A stretch of DNA of 34,926 nt from an uncultured Alphaproteobacteria bacterium (GCA_944391395.1 CALXTI010000014.1:1-34926), one strand, 5' to 3'. Counted from the first letter of the stretch, positions 1 to 8,693 are shown. Notes: a model not told the origin generated them from the sequence alone. Numbers and translations: made by a program.

Positions 1-2
1 GC

Positions 3-1547
3 GACACCTATATTGAGATGAAAGACCTCAAAGGTCGGCAAATGACCGGAGGTATTTTTGATTTGATGGCTATACTTAATATACCAGATACGTCTTATTT
101 TACTACCGTTACCGCCGACAACATTGACATCCACCAGGAAAATATCAGTGGTGAAAATGGAAGATTAATAGGTTTGGTGTTGGGAAATCTTGATGTTTCC
201 GGCGGCATCACCGTAACGCAGAATAATAATAGTGTAGATATTGTAGGCGTCAACGGCATCACTGTAACAATCGGTGGTGATGTTGAAATTACACAGAATG
301 GTAATAGTGGTGAACAGTCGTATGGTATGAGGGGGGGGCGTATAGTCATGACAAAAGCCGACACCAAAATAATTATCAATCAAAGCAACAACGCTGCAAA
401 ATATGGTGCAAGCTATGGTTTATCATCTTCCGTCAAAGCTCTGGTAGATGGCGTGGAAATCATTATCAATCAGGATAACAATTCTACTAGTTCTCGGGGC
501 GTTTATACTATGTCTAAGGATAACATCTCAATAGAAAACGCTGCTCTGACGATAAACCAAACAGCCTCCGCTACTGTCTATGGTATTGATGCCTCTAGTA
601 TACGTTTTATCGGGGATCTTCCGGTTACCATCACCCAAAACAACAACTCTAAAGGAAAAATATATGGTATATACGGCGACGTCACATCCGACGGCAAGGC
701 CGTGTTGACCATTAATCAAACCAATAATATTGTTAGAGTGGATTTAGAGGGCATCTATGGAAAACCTACATTTGCTGACATCCGAATCGTGCAAGAAAAC
801 AATACCAAAGATAAATCTTTGTCGAATCCAACATATAACATTACCGCCATATATACGGGCGAACTTCGGAGTGATAACATTGATATCCGACAAATCGGCA
901 ACGATTTTGGCGGAAACTTAACCGGGATAAATAGTGATGATTCACTAGCCAGCGTTATTAAGATTGAGCAAAAAGACAATACGAATGATTTAGGATCGAT
1001 AACCTCGTATCCTACTGTTTATGGTATTGTAGCCTCAGGTAATTTCAGCGCCGACAACGTTGAAATCATCCAGAGCGGATATAACCATTATCAAAACAGC
1101 AACACTTTACGCATAGAAGGTTTTTGGAAAGCTGCAAATGGTGAAGCCGTCCATGTTGGCGATATTTCCGTTACGCAGACGGATTGGAACATTTCTTATA
1201 ATAGCAGCGCCTACTCCTACATTTTTGGGATAAACGGCGGCAATTATGACAATGCTGTTGTCACACAAAACAATATCGTGTTTGAACATCCGACATTATC
1301 AACAAAATTATGTCCATATAGGTTATCAGCTCTAGCCACTTATACTACAAATGGCAGGCTATCTGTTGCCAACTCAACAATCATTAATCAGGGACAATAT
1401 GCCAATGATGAGAATATGTGCCAATACGTTATTTATGGCGGCATAGATCTTAACCAACTGACCGCAAACAGGCAGTGCGGCGATCTTACTTACAATAGCA
1501 ACTATAGTGTTGTTGATTTGACGGATAATTATACGCCGTGCGAGTAG
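3..1547 (+). CDS. Q/N-rich solenoid-repeat protein, C-terminal part (5' end outside window)
   Basis: The reading frame is open to the left edge. The first ATG at 18 has no ribosome binding site before it, so I treat the gene as truncated by the window. About 15 degenerate copies of one unit follow each other, each a short beta-like stretch then Q and N, for example ITVTQNNNS, IIINQDNNS, VTITQNNNS, LTINQTNN and IKIEQKDN, usually followed after 8-20 residues by a YGI-G-like turn. Spacing is roughly 25-45 residues. This suggests a beta-solenoid; the Q..N spacing recalls curlin repeats but I do not claim that family. The last 90 residues leave the repeat pattern, gain four cysteines and end in PCE. 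No autotransporter barrel, LPXTG or Ig domain is seen. A surface or secreted location is inferred from composition only. An 8-G run lies at 331-338. A terminator follows at 1608-1635. Function unknown. Confidence 0.75.
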   Translation, partial: DTYIEMKDLKGRQMTGGIFDLMAILNIPDTSYFTTVTADNIDIHQENISGENGRLIGLVLGNLDVSGGITVTQNNNSVDIVGVNGITVTIGGDVEITQNGNSGEQSYGMRGGRIVMTKADTKIIINQSNNAAKYGASYGLSSSVKALVDGVEIIINQDNNSTSSRGVYTMSKDNISIENAALTINQTASATVYGIDASSIRFIGDLPVTITQNNNSKGKIYGIYGDVTSDGKAVLTINQTNNIVRVDLEGIYGKPTFADIRIVQENNTKDKSLSNPTYNITAIYTGELRSDNIDIRQIGNDFGGNLTGINSDDSLASVIKIEQKDNTNDLGSITSYPTVYGIVASGNFSADNVEIIQSGYNHYQNSNTLRIEGFWKAANGEAVHVGDISVTQTDWNISYNSSAYSYIFGINGGNYDNAVVTQNNIVFEHPTLSTKLCPYRLSALATYTTNGRLSVANSTIINQGQYANDENMCQYVIYGGIDLNQLTANRQCGDLTYNSNYSVVDLTDNYTPCE

Positions 1548-1607
1548 TCGTTCGCATTGCCGGCGGTGCATTTTTAACGTTTTGTTGAAAGTGTATGCGG
1601 AACAATT

Positions 1608-1635
1608 AAAAAAGGGGGCGATACGCCCCCTTTTT
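1608..1635. terminator. Bidirectional rho-independent terminator
   Basis: A 7-bp GC stem (1614-1620 with 1624-1630, loop ATA) is flanked by six A on the left and five T on the right. It lies between two convergent genes and can serve both. Confidence 0.9.
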
Positions 1636-2460
1636 CTACTTTACTGCCTTGTTGTAGCGGAGGACAACAATGTTGTCCACCAATTCGGACACTTTGGTTG
1701 TGTCCTTGATTTTTTCCGGCACATCCGGAATTTGGACGCCGAGCTTTTCTTCCGTCCAAAATATCGGAAGATCCCAGTTTCCGGCCGAGAAATTCTTCGG
1801 CACCACGGTCTTTACCGGCATAGCCGCGAATTCTTCATCGGAAATGCTGTCCGGTACACCCGCCATCAGGCGGTAAACTTTCAGGGTTTCTCGCCTGAAT
1901 TTTTCCAGCAAATGGCGCGGCTCGTCCGTTTCGGCATGTTGGCGGCGCTTGGCCGTGATGATATCCGAACCGTATGAGAAATATCTCGCGATTTCCTCAT
2001 AGGTGATGTCATCCCCCAAATATGCCAGCGGAGCCGAACTGTTCGGCCATAACAACGATTTGCCGGTCGCCTCCTCCAGTTTTTCCACCAGAGAAATCAA
2101 GTACGGCCGGTCAATCACCGTACTGCCGATTTTCTTGTGGCGAATCCTGTCGGCCGGATATCCTGTCGCTTGCGCGAAGTAATCCACCAGATCATCGGCC
2201 TGATAAAATTTAGCCAGGTCGAAAATCCACTGTCTTACCGTCGGGTGAGAGAACAGGTACCGCGGCTTTTGAATTTTGTATTTGCGGCAGATAACCCGCT
2301 CGCAGTCTTTAATGAGCCTAGGCGGCAAATCCGCCACTTTTTGAGACATTACAAAACGACGATATTCATCCCCGTTCATCTTTTTTTGCGCTTCGGCAAA
2401 AAGGTCATCCCGCATCGCAAACTTCTTTGCAACATATAGTTGCACAATGGATATGTTCAT
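1636..2460 (-). CDS. Hypothetical protein, unrecognised family
   Basis: A soluble-looking protein of about 274 residues, rich in charged residues and tryptophan, without signal peptide or membrane segment. I recognise no domain. The segment reading HPTVRQWIFDLAKFYQADDL and a later EEIARYFSYG look helical. The frame opens with a TTG at 2487; the first ATG is at 2460 with no clear Shine-Dalgarno site. Another ATG at 2415 has AAGAAG six bases upstream and would give a 259-residue protein, so the start is uncertain. It lies 100 bp downstream of rsmA in the same direction and no terminator is visible between them, so readthrough from the lpt cluster is possible. A 6-bp inverted repeat (2493-2498 with 2508-2513) lies in the gap. 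The stop is right beside the bidirectional terminator. Confidence 0.7.
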   Translation of the reverse strand: MNISIVQLYVAKKFAMRDDLFAEAQKKMNGDEYRRFVMSQKVADLPPRLIKDCERVICRKYKIQKPRYLFSHPTVRQWIFDLAKFYQADDLVDYFAQATGYPADRIRHKKIGSTVIDRPYLISLVEKLEEATGKSLLWPNSSAPLAYLGDDITYEEIARYFSYGSDIITAKRRQHAETDEPRHLLEKFRRETLKVYRLMAGVPDSISDEEFAAMPVKTVVPKNFSAGNWDLPIFWTEEKLGVQIPDVPEKIKDTTKVSELVDNIVVLRYNKAVK

Positions 2461-2562
2461 AATCGATACAATTATATGGTTTAACAAAAATATTAACTGT
2501 TCTTAAAAGTTAACACACGAATTTTGAACAATCAAGGTTTATTTTTGACAAAATGGAAAAAA

Positions 2563-3393
2563 TTATAAATTCCGTGCCAAAAGGAGATATTTTTCGGGAG
2601 TTATTTCTTCGGCGCGCATCGTCATATCCACATCGGCTGCCGCGCATGCCTGCTCAATACCGGCAAAAGATTTTAAGCTTTGGCGTATCATTTTGCGGCG
2701 CTGTCCGAACGCTGCTGCCGTTATTTTCTCGACTTTATCAAGCAACGCCGCCGGCAGAATCTTCTCTTTCGGACGGAAAAGCAACACACTTGACCATATT
2801 TTCGGCGCCGGAACAAAACATGTCGGCGGCAAATCAAACAATTTATCGACTCGGCACACCAGCTGCGCCAAAACTGACACTCTGCCATAATCTTTGGTTT
2901 TTATCGCTGCCGTTATCCGCTCGGCGACTTCTTTTTGAAACATCAATGTCATTGCCGCAAAAGCCGGCATTTGTTTGAGCCAACCGACCGTTAACGGCAC
3001 CGAAACATTGTACGGCAAATTGCTGACAATCTGTCGCGGTGATGCTGTTTGCTCCTCCAAATCAATCTCTAAAGCATCGGCGTTGATAATATTTAACGGG
3101 CACGGCGCGTAAGAGCGCAAGTCTTCCATGATTTTGACTGCACGTTCATCCATCTCCACAACCGTCAACGTTGCCGGCTGCTTTTCCAAAATCGCCCGAG
3201 TCAACCCGCCGGGGCCGGAACCGATTTCAACAACATTTACGCCCGAAAAATCTTTCAGACCTTGTTTTTCCAATGATAAACGGATAATTTTATCGGTAAT
3301 GTTTTGGTCCAACAGAAAATTTTGTCCCAATGACTTTTTTGCCATTAAGCCATATTGTTCAACCGTTTCTTTGAGCGTTAATTTAAAATCCAT
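2563..3393 (-). CDS. rsmA: 16S rRNA (adenine1518/1519-N6) dimethyltransferase RsmA/KsgA
   Basis: Dimethylates two adjacent adenines in the 3'-terminal hairpin of 16S rRNA during late small-subunit maturation, using S-adenosylmethionine. The 276-residue length fits the family. Visible motifs: GQNFL at 23-27, the SAM-binding VEIGSGPGGLT at 55-65, the acidic ribose-binding E80 in VVEMD, NADAL at 104-108, and the catalytic NLPYNV at 125-130 (family motif NLPY). The start ATG lies one base after the surA stop, so the two are almost certainly cotranscribed and probably coupled. In many Proteobacteria pdxA sits between surA and rsmA; here it is absent. No clear terminator follows. Confidence 0.97.
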   Translation of the reverse strand: MDFKLTLKETVEQYGLMAKKSLGQNFLLDQNITDKIIRLSLEKQGLKDFSGVNVVEIGSGPGGLTRAILEKQPATLTVVEMDERAVKIMEDLRSYAPCPLNIINADALEIDLEEQTASPRQIVSNLPYNVSVPLTVGWLKQMPAFAAMTLMFQKEVAERITAAIKTKDYGRVSVLAQLVCRVDKLFDLPPTCFVPAPKIWSSVLLFRPKEKILPAALLDKVEKITAAAFGQRRKMIRQSLKSFAGIEQACAAADVDMTMRAEEITPEKYLLLARNL

Positions 3394-3394
3394 C

Positions 3395-4522
3395 TTATGC
3401 CCTACGTTCTATCACCGCTTTGTTGCGCAAGTCGCGGAGATATTTGGCGGCGGTTTCTTCCAGCTTTTTGCTTTCAAGCATTTGTTTTACCGTTGCGGCA
3501 TCCGGAACCGGCGCTTTATCCACCCCGGGTCGATATTTTTTTTCCAGCCGCAAAATATAATAATCCGAACCCAAAGGAATCGGGTTGGATATGTCGCCTT
3601 CTTTCATGTTTTCCAGAGCTTTTTCCAGCGGCGCCGCCAGTTGACCCTTGTTAACCCAGCCTAAATGTCCGCCGCCTCTGGCACTCGGACTTTGCGAAAA
3701 CTGCATGGCATAAAGCTCAAAGCGCGGATCTTGGCGCAAATTTCCGACCAAATCATTGATATGCGCCGCCTGCTTTTGCGGAATAACAATCTCTGAAACC
3801 ATAAATTTCGGCGTTTTTATGTCTTGGGTGATGTTTGCCAAAGCATCGTCCACTTCGCTTTGCGATACGTCCGAAGATTGCGCCGCTTTGCGCTGCACCA
3901 ACCTTGCCCAAGCCAATTCAGCCTTCATTTGCGAACGAAAGACATCTTCGTCGACTTGCGCCTGTTTGAGCATTTTTTTGAGCTGCGACACGGAAACACC
4001 GTTGGCTTTGGCAAAATTTTTCATGCCGTTTTCCATGTCCGCATCAGAGATTTCAATACCGTTTGCCGCCGCTTCCTGCAATTTGATTTTTTCATCAACC
4101 GCCGCCTGTAAAACTTTTTCAATCACCATCTCTTTTGTTTCGGCATTAACCGGTATCTGTGTCGTTGCAACAAAAGCGTTGACCCGATCCTGCATATCAC
4201 GGCTGGTGATAATCTCGCCATTGACCTCGGCAAAAATCTTGATGCCGTTACCGAATAAATCAACCGGTCTTAGCGCCCGGCGGCGGGCTTCTTCGGCTTT
4301 GCGGCGGGCTTCTTCCTCACGGCGCATTTGCTCTTCATATGCTTCACGGCGGCGTTGTTCTTCCCTTTGGCGCATGACTTCCCGCGGATCACGGTTGCCA
4401 AACAACACAGATGTCCCTTTGGCATTGCGCGCCGCCGCATCAAGCTCCGAGGCCGCAATATTTTGTGCCGACGCCGGAAACGCCATACAAACGGCCAGCA
4501 CACAAACCAGAACACGCAACAT
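3395..4522 (-). CDS. surA: SurA-like periplasmic chaperone / peptidyl-prolyl isomerase
   Basis: Periplasmic chaperone for outer-membrane proteins; its client LptD is encoded 19 bp upstream. A signal peptide (residues 1-19, ending PASA) is followed by an unusual stretch at about 46-85 made mostly of E and R, predicted to be a charged helix. Then comes a SurA N-terminal domain (about 95-235, starting at IFAEVNGEIITSRDM) and one parvulin domain (about 240-335, with FSQSPSARGGGHLGWV, the family S-x-S-A..GG-LGW signature). E. coli SurA has two parvulin domains; this one has one, as in many alphaproteobacterial homologues. AAGGAG stands before the ATG. The DNA for the E/R stretch contains a near-perfect tandem repeat (about 4271-4317), which suggests growth by repeat expansion. 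Confidence 0.93.
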   Translation of the reverse strand: MLRVLVCVLAVCMAFPASAQNIAASELDAAARNAKGTSVLFGNRDPREVMRQREEQRRREAYEEQMRREEEARRKAEEARRRALRPVDLFGNGIKIFAEVNGEIITSRDMQDRVNAFVATTQIPVNAETKEMVIEKVLQAAVDEKIKLQEAAANGIEISDADMENGMKNFAKANGVSVSQLKKMLKQAQVDEDVFRSQMKAELAWARLVQRKAAQSSDVSQSEVDDALANITQDIKTPKFMVSEIVIPQKQAAHINDLVGNLRQDPRFELYAMQFSQSPSARGGGHLGWVNKGQLAAPLEKALENMKEGDISNPIPLGSDYYILRLEKKYRPGVDKAPVPDAATVKQMLESKKLEETAAKYLRDLRNKAVIERRA

Positions 4523-4541
4523 TTTTTCTTTCTCCTTTATA

Positions 4542-6851
4542 TCAATTTCCCAAGCCGCCGAGAGTTTTCAGATAGAAAGTAAACTTAAACTCATAGCCGT
4601 CATCCAACTCCGGATCATTTGAGTTGGATCGTTTGACCGTGGTTACAAACATAAAGCACTCGTCTTCATAAATCAAGTTGCCGCCATGTTCCAAAGAACC
4701 GCGGTTTTCATCGGCCAAATCCTGACGGTTGTATATGCTTATCGACCAATCACGGGTTAAAGCCGCTTTCAGCGAAGTGTACAATTCTTTGCGGTCGCCA
4801 AAGTTTTCCGAAGAATTTTCGTTTTCCTGCAAATATATATACGAAACATACAAATTCAATAAATTCGTACCAATCCTGGCGCCTAATTCGCTGTATTTCA
4901 ACTTCAAATCATCCTGATCCAAACGAAAACGGTAGTTCAAATCCAGATAGTTGGCCGGCGCGGCATAAATACGTCCGACATAGTCGGTAAAATGTCCGTC
5001 ATCGCCGATGTTGCGGGTAAAACTCGCGCGCTTGTTGATTTGATAACTTTGAGCGATAAACGCCGATGTGCGCCCCATAATGTTGCCGTACGAGTTCCAG
5101 TTTAAGCCATAACTGATACGGCTGCCGGTATCGTTGCGGTCATACCCGGCATAGCGATCCAAATTTAAGATGTTCGAATCGTCTAGTTCTATGTCTTCAC
5201 TGTCTTCGTTGGGAATCTTGTCTGATAAATTTCCGCCGTTGGGGGCTAAAACACCGACAACGACCGGTTCAATAATCTGACGACTGCTATCGGTCGCACG
5301 GACAAAAGGAAGCCGCCATTCAACGCCGATTTGCGGAAAAACGCGCGCCACCGAACCGGTATAATCGTTTGAGGCATCGGCAAGCTTGTATTTATCTATG
5401 TAATAAACATCGGATTTTAACGAAGCCACAACCTTATAACGCTCACCAAACGGGCTTGTCCAGGGCAGGACCCACGCATTTATCATGGACAAACGCTGTG
5501 ATTGGGTGTCGCCTTCATGATATACGGAGGCAAAACTAAAATCGTTTTTCCAGTAAGAACCTATCTTGCTTACGTCGCTGACGGTTTCATAACTCATCAA
5601 CGGCGCCACCAAAGGTTTGTTATATTTGCGACGCTCATATTCCGCCTTGTTGCGCCGTCTTAAATCATAACTGATAAGTTTGTAATAATAAGCTTCAATC
5701 GCCGCATAATCACGGTCTTCAAAGCGCTGCAAACGCACGTTTGAAGTCAGCCAGGCATCATCTTCTTTGTCCAAATCCAGTTCTTTGAGGTACAAGCCGT
5801 CGGAAGCATAATTAATGTCTGCATCAAAAACCCAGTAATCATCAAGCTCATATCTGCCGTAGGCAAACAAATTGCCGCGGTTTTCCGGCCGGTCGTCATC
5901 ATCGTCTTTAAGGTAGGTTCCGGTCATTTCGACATATCCCTTGTTGAAATATTGCCGATATGTTCCGCCCCAGACCGGGTTTTTATCGGTGTTGAAAATC
6001 GGCGAAAACAAGAAATCGGAATAATCGTTAATCGCCCAAAAATAATTGACCTGCAGTGTGCCGCCCAGATAATTGCTGCTGCCGATACTCGGCGTCAAAA
6101 GACCGGAACGGCGTTTGACCGTCGGGTCAGGATGCGACATAAACGGCGTGTACAAAACCGGAACGCCTTTGATGTCCAAAAACGCATCGTTGTAGTTGAT
6201 GTTTTTGTCTTCGGCGTCATGCGTAACCTTGCGGGCGCGTAATTGCCACAGCGGCGATTCCTTGCCTTCACAAAAATCACACGGCGTGTAGATTGCTTTG
6301 CGCATCACCTTGTTGTCATTTTCTTTTTTGCGAAATTCTTCCGCCCAAATCTGACTTTCGTCTTGCAAAACGGCTTTGATTTTGTTCATCTCGGCCCGAC
6401 TCATTTTATCTTGCATTTCAACTTCGTCGGCATAGACGACATTGCCGTTTTCCTCTTCCATCCGGACGTTGCCGATAGCTTTGATTTTGTCTTCAAGCTG
6501 ATAATACACCAAACGATCGGCATAAACGGTCATCGTCTCGCGTTTGACCACAACATCGCCCACCGCCTCGATAATTTTTTCTTTATCGCGGTTTATCAAC
6601 TCGTCGGCATTAAAATAAATATTCGGTTCTTCTTGTTCGTTAGCTTTTTGCCGACTGCCCGGAAAAACATCGGTGATGTTGCGTGCCGGCTCGACTTTTA
6701 CAAACGGCGGCGTGTCATCATCGTGCAAAACCTCGCCGGCAACCGGCTCATGGTCGGTTTCAAACGGCCACCAGGCAAAACTGTCTTTATTAAAACAAAA
6801 TATTCCCAAAACAGCCAGAGCAACACTTGTTTTTTTCAGCTCTTTAATCAT
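4542..6851 (-). CDS. lptD: LPS-assembly outer-membrane protein LptD
   Basis: Outer-membrane translocon that, with the lipoprotein LptE, inserts LPS into the outer leaflet. The 769 residues comprise a signal peptide (about 1-26, ending DSFA), an OstA/LptA-like beta-jellyroll (about 77-190, with YADRLVYY and repeated V.Y.A.. strands) and a large C-terminal barrel with alternating aromatic strands. Cysteines in the mature protein are few: C191 and C194 (a CDFC motif at the jellyroll end) and C732 near the C terminus. E. coli uses four cysteines in two interdomain disulfides, so here at most one such bond seems possible. The ATG overlaps the lptF stop (ATGA), with GAGAGG seven bases upstream inside lptF, so translation is coupled. 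No lptE is visible in the window. Confidence 0.95.
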   Translation of the reverse strand: MIKELKKTSVALAVLGIFCFNKDSFAWWPFETDHEPVAGEVLHDDDTPPFVKVEPARNITDVFPGSRQKANEQEEPNIYFNADELINRDKEKIIEAVGDVVVKRETMTVYADRLVYYQLEDKIKAIGNVRMEEENGNVVYADEVEMQDKMSRAEMNKIKAVLQDESQIWAEEFRKKENDNKVMRKAIYTPCDFCEGKESPLWQLRARKVTHDAEDKNINYNDAFLDIKGVPVLYTPFMSHPDPTVKRRSGLLTPSIGSSNYLGGTLQVNYFWAINDYSDFLFSPIFNTDKNPVWGGTYRQYFNKGYVEMTGTYLKDDDDDRPENRGNLFAYGRYELDDYWVFDADINYASDGLYLKELDLDKEDDAWLTSNVRLQRFEDRDYAAIEAYYYKLISYDLRRRNKAEYERRKYNKPLVAPLMSYETVSDVSKIGSYWKNDFSFASVYHEGDTQSQRLSMINAWVLPWTSPFGERYKVVASLKSDVYYIDKYKLADASNDYTGSVARVFPQIGVEWRLPFVRATDSSRQIIEPVVVGVLAPNGGNLSDKIPNEDSEDIELDDSNILNLDRYAGYDRNDTGSRISYGLNWNSYGNIMGRTSAFIAQSYQINKRASFTRNIGDDGHFTDYVGRIYAAPANYLDLNYRFRLDQDDLKLKYSELGARIGTNLLNLYVSYIYLQENENSSENFGDRKELYTSLKAALTRDWSISIYNRQDLADENRGSLEHGGNLIYEDECFMFVTTVKRSNSNDPELDDGYEFKFTFYLKTLGGLGN

Positions 6852-7975
6852 GCCGGAACCTCTCTTTTTTTCAGGCGGCGTCTTGTGAAGAAAAACGGAT
6901 TATAAAACAACAACAGATACATGCAAATTGCTAAAGGAACAAAACAATTAACGTACAGCATCGGCAAAAAATAAAGCGAACGTCCCGCCAGATTGGTTAC
7001 AATCAAATCATTGCCCTGCACCAAAACCATAATCAAAACCGAAACACTGATGATTTTTGTTTGGCCGCGGCGGTTAAAGTTGCCCACAAGCAAACCGGTG
7101 CAGGCCAACAGGGCAAACACCAGATTATACCACGGCGTGACCAGCCGCCGATGTCCTTCCACGATGTATTTTCGAACATCTTCTTCGGTCAGGCTTTTGT
7201 CTTGCGCCGCGTTTAGCAATTCCCACAATGTTTTTTCCCGAGCCGACGCCGCTTTTATTTTTTTGGAACCCATCTGCCCCATATCCACCGAATAACGATC
7301 AAATTTAAGCGATGAAAAATTGCTGCCGTCGCGACTGACTTCCTGGCGGACGCCCTTGACCAAAATGACTCTCGGGCCGTTATCCGTATAAACAATCCGC
7401 CCTTTTTCAGCCGAAAGCGTTACTTTGTTTTCCGGATTGCGTTCGTCATTGAGCAAAATGCCGGATACGGCACCGTCTTTTTCGTGCTTAGAGATAAAAA
7501 CCGTCAAATTGGGCTGCACGGATGTGAACTCGCCTTCGCGAAACATCAAATGCGACACGTTGTTTTTGATTTCCCATTCCAAGTTGCGAAATTTGTTTTC
7601 GGCTGCGGGAATGGCCACGTTTTGCACATAAACGCTAAACAATGCCAGCGCCAGACCGACATATACAACGGCTCTGGCATTGCGCCACGGGCTGATGCCG
7701 GCGGCCTGCATAATCACAAGTTCGCGATCGGTCAGCATGCGGTTGTATACAAACATCACGGAAGCAAACAACGCAATCGGCGACAAAATCGAAAACAGCC
7801 GCGGCATTAAAAGAGAAGTGAGCTCTACAAACAAATGCAAAGGCAAGCCTTTATTGGTTACCATCTCCACAAACCGCAACGACTGCGTCAGCCACAACAT
7901 TGCAAGCAAAGAAAAAGCAACCAGCAAAAAGCCGGTTACCACCTGTTTTAATATATACAGATTCAACTTGTTCAT
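6848..7975 (-). CDS. lptF: LPS export ABC transporter permease, LptF/LptG family
   Basis: Inner-membrane permease of the Lpt machine, which with LptB ATPases extracts LPS from the inner membrane. The protein has three N-terminal membrane helices, a periplasmic jellyroll domain of about 170 residues, and three C-terminal helices. The first loop has RELVIMQAAGIS, the conserved E-x-x-x-M-x-A-x-G coupling region. I favour LptF over LptG from the HRRLVTPWYNL segment before helix 4, but this is not certain. Usually lptF and lptG are adjacent; here only one permease precedes lptD. The start ATG at 7975 gives the typical MNKLNLYILKQ beginning; an in-frame TTG lies at 7993. Neither has a Shine-Dalgarno site, and the grpE terminator ends about 30 bases upstream. 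Confidence 0.9.
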   Translation of the reverse strand: MNKLNLYILKQVVTGFLLVAFSLLAMLWLTQSLRFVEMVTNKGLPLHLFVELTSLLMPRLFSILSPIALFASVMFVYNRMLTDRELVIMQAAGISPWRNARAVVYVGLALALFSVYVQNVAIPAAENKFRNLEWEIKNNVSHLMFREGEFTSVQPNLTVFISKHEKDGAVSGILLNDERNPENKVTLSAEKGRIVYTDNGPRVILVKGVRQEVSRDGSNFSSLKFDRYSVDMGQMGSKKIKAASAREKTLWELLNAAQDKSLTEEDVRKYIVEGHRRLVTPWYNLVFALLACTGLLVGNFNRRGQTKIISVSVLIMVLVQGNDLIVTNLAGRSLYFLPMLYVNCFVPLAICMYLLLFYNPFFFTRRRLKKREVPA

Positions 7976-7982
7976 GGGCAGG

Positions 7983-7988
7983 AGTATA
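7983..7988 (-). promoter_or_regulatory. -10-like element just before lptF (possible leaderless start)
   Basis: TATACT on the minus strand ends seven bases before the lptF ATG, so transcription could begin at or next to the start codon. The -35 region is only T-rich. The short space after the grpE terminator and the missing ribosome site fit a leaderless mRNA, but this is inference. Confidence 0.3.
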
Positions 7989-8002
7989 AACAAATAATTT
8001 CA

Positions 8003-8057
8003 ATAAAAAAACTACAATTTTGCGTTACTTCACAAGAATATTGCAAAATTGCAGTTT
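8003..8057 (-). terminator. Rho-independent terminator of grpE
   Basis: Fifteen-bp inverted repeat (8009-8023 with 8043-8057, one G-U pair in the minus-strand RNA, 19-nt loop), followed on the minus strand by a seven-T run. It separates grpE from lptF. Confidence 0.75.
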
Positions 8058-8078
8058 GTCTTAAACAAAAACGGAAGA

Positions 8079-8693
8079 TTATTTCCCGCCTTTGGTGACC
8101 ACGACCATGGCCTCGCGCAATATACGCCCGTTTATCAGATAACCCGTTTGCAGCTCGGCGACGATGGTGCCGCTCGGCTTTTCCTTGTCTTCAACTTCCT
8201 GCACAACGCGGTGATAATTCGGGTCGAAAACTTTGCCGACATCTTGCATCGGCACAATCCCGAATTTGGCAAAAACATGATTTAATTCGTTTTGCGTCAA
8301 TTCAACCCCTTTTAAGACGGACTCACATTCCGCGGCCGGTTTGTCGCCGACCGAGGTTATGGCGCGCTGCAGGTTGTCGGCCACCGTCAGCAAATCTTTA
8401 GCAAACGAAGACACGGCGTAACGATTGTTTTTCTCGATTTCGGCGGCGCATCTTTTTTTGATGTTTTCAGATTCTGCCACCGCGCGTAAAAACTCATCTT
8501 TGAGTTTTTGATTTTCTTCTTTCAATGCGGCGACATCTTCCTGCGTCGGCTGTTCCGCCTCAGGCGTTTCCGTTTCACAATCCGAAGCATCCGGCAGAGC
8601 GTCTTCAGCGGCGGTTTTATCAACAAGGGGTTCTTCTTTGGGCATATCTTGGCCTTCTTTCTTTTTATTAAAAAATCCGTGTTCTTTTTTCAT
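8079..8693 (-). CDS. grpE: Nucleotide exchange factor GrpE (Hsp70 cochaperone)
   Basis: Releases ADP from DnaK in the Hsp70 cycle. The 204 residues show the family plan: a charged disordered N terminus (about 1-50), a long coiled-coil helix (about 52-115, with ENQKLKDEFLRAVAESENIKKR), a four-helix part, and the C-terminal beta-wing with GIVPMQDVGKVFDPNYHRVVQEVED and GYLINGRILREAMVVV. The start at 8693 is well supported by AGAGG five bases upstream. dnaK and dnaJ are not in the window. It is divergent from the glgA-like gene, and its own terminator makes it a single-gene unit. Confidence 0.96.
   Translation of the reverse strand: MKKEHGFFNKKKEGQDMPKEEPLVDKTAAEDALPDASDCETETPEAEQPTQEDVAALKEENQKLKDEFLRAVAESENIKKRCAAEIEKNNRYAVSSFAKDLLTVADNLQRAITSVGDKPAAECESVLKGVELTQNELNHVFAKFGIVPMQDVGKVFDPNYHRVVQEVEDKEKPSGTIVAELQTGYLINGRILREAMVVVTKGGK

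Noticed and set aside
2553..2978. 141-codon frame opposite rsmA
   Set aside because: Lies almost wholly within rsmA, which has all family motifs.
3756..4622. 288-codon frame opposite surA
   Set aside because: Antisense shadow of surA; its Ser/Arg-rich product reflects the E/R codons on the other strand.
6243..6905. 220-codon frame opposite lptD
   Set aside because: Antisense shadow of lptD and lptF coding sequence, rich in F and H as expected from reversed codons.
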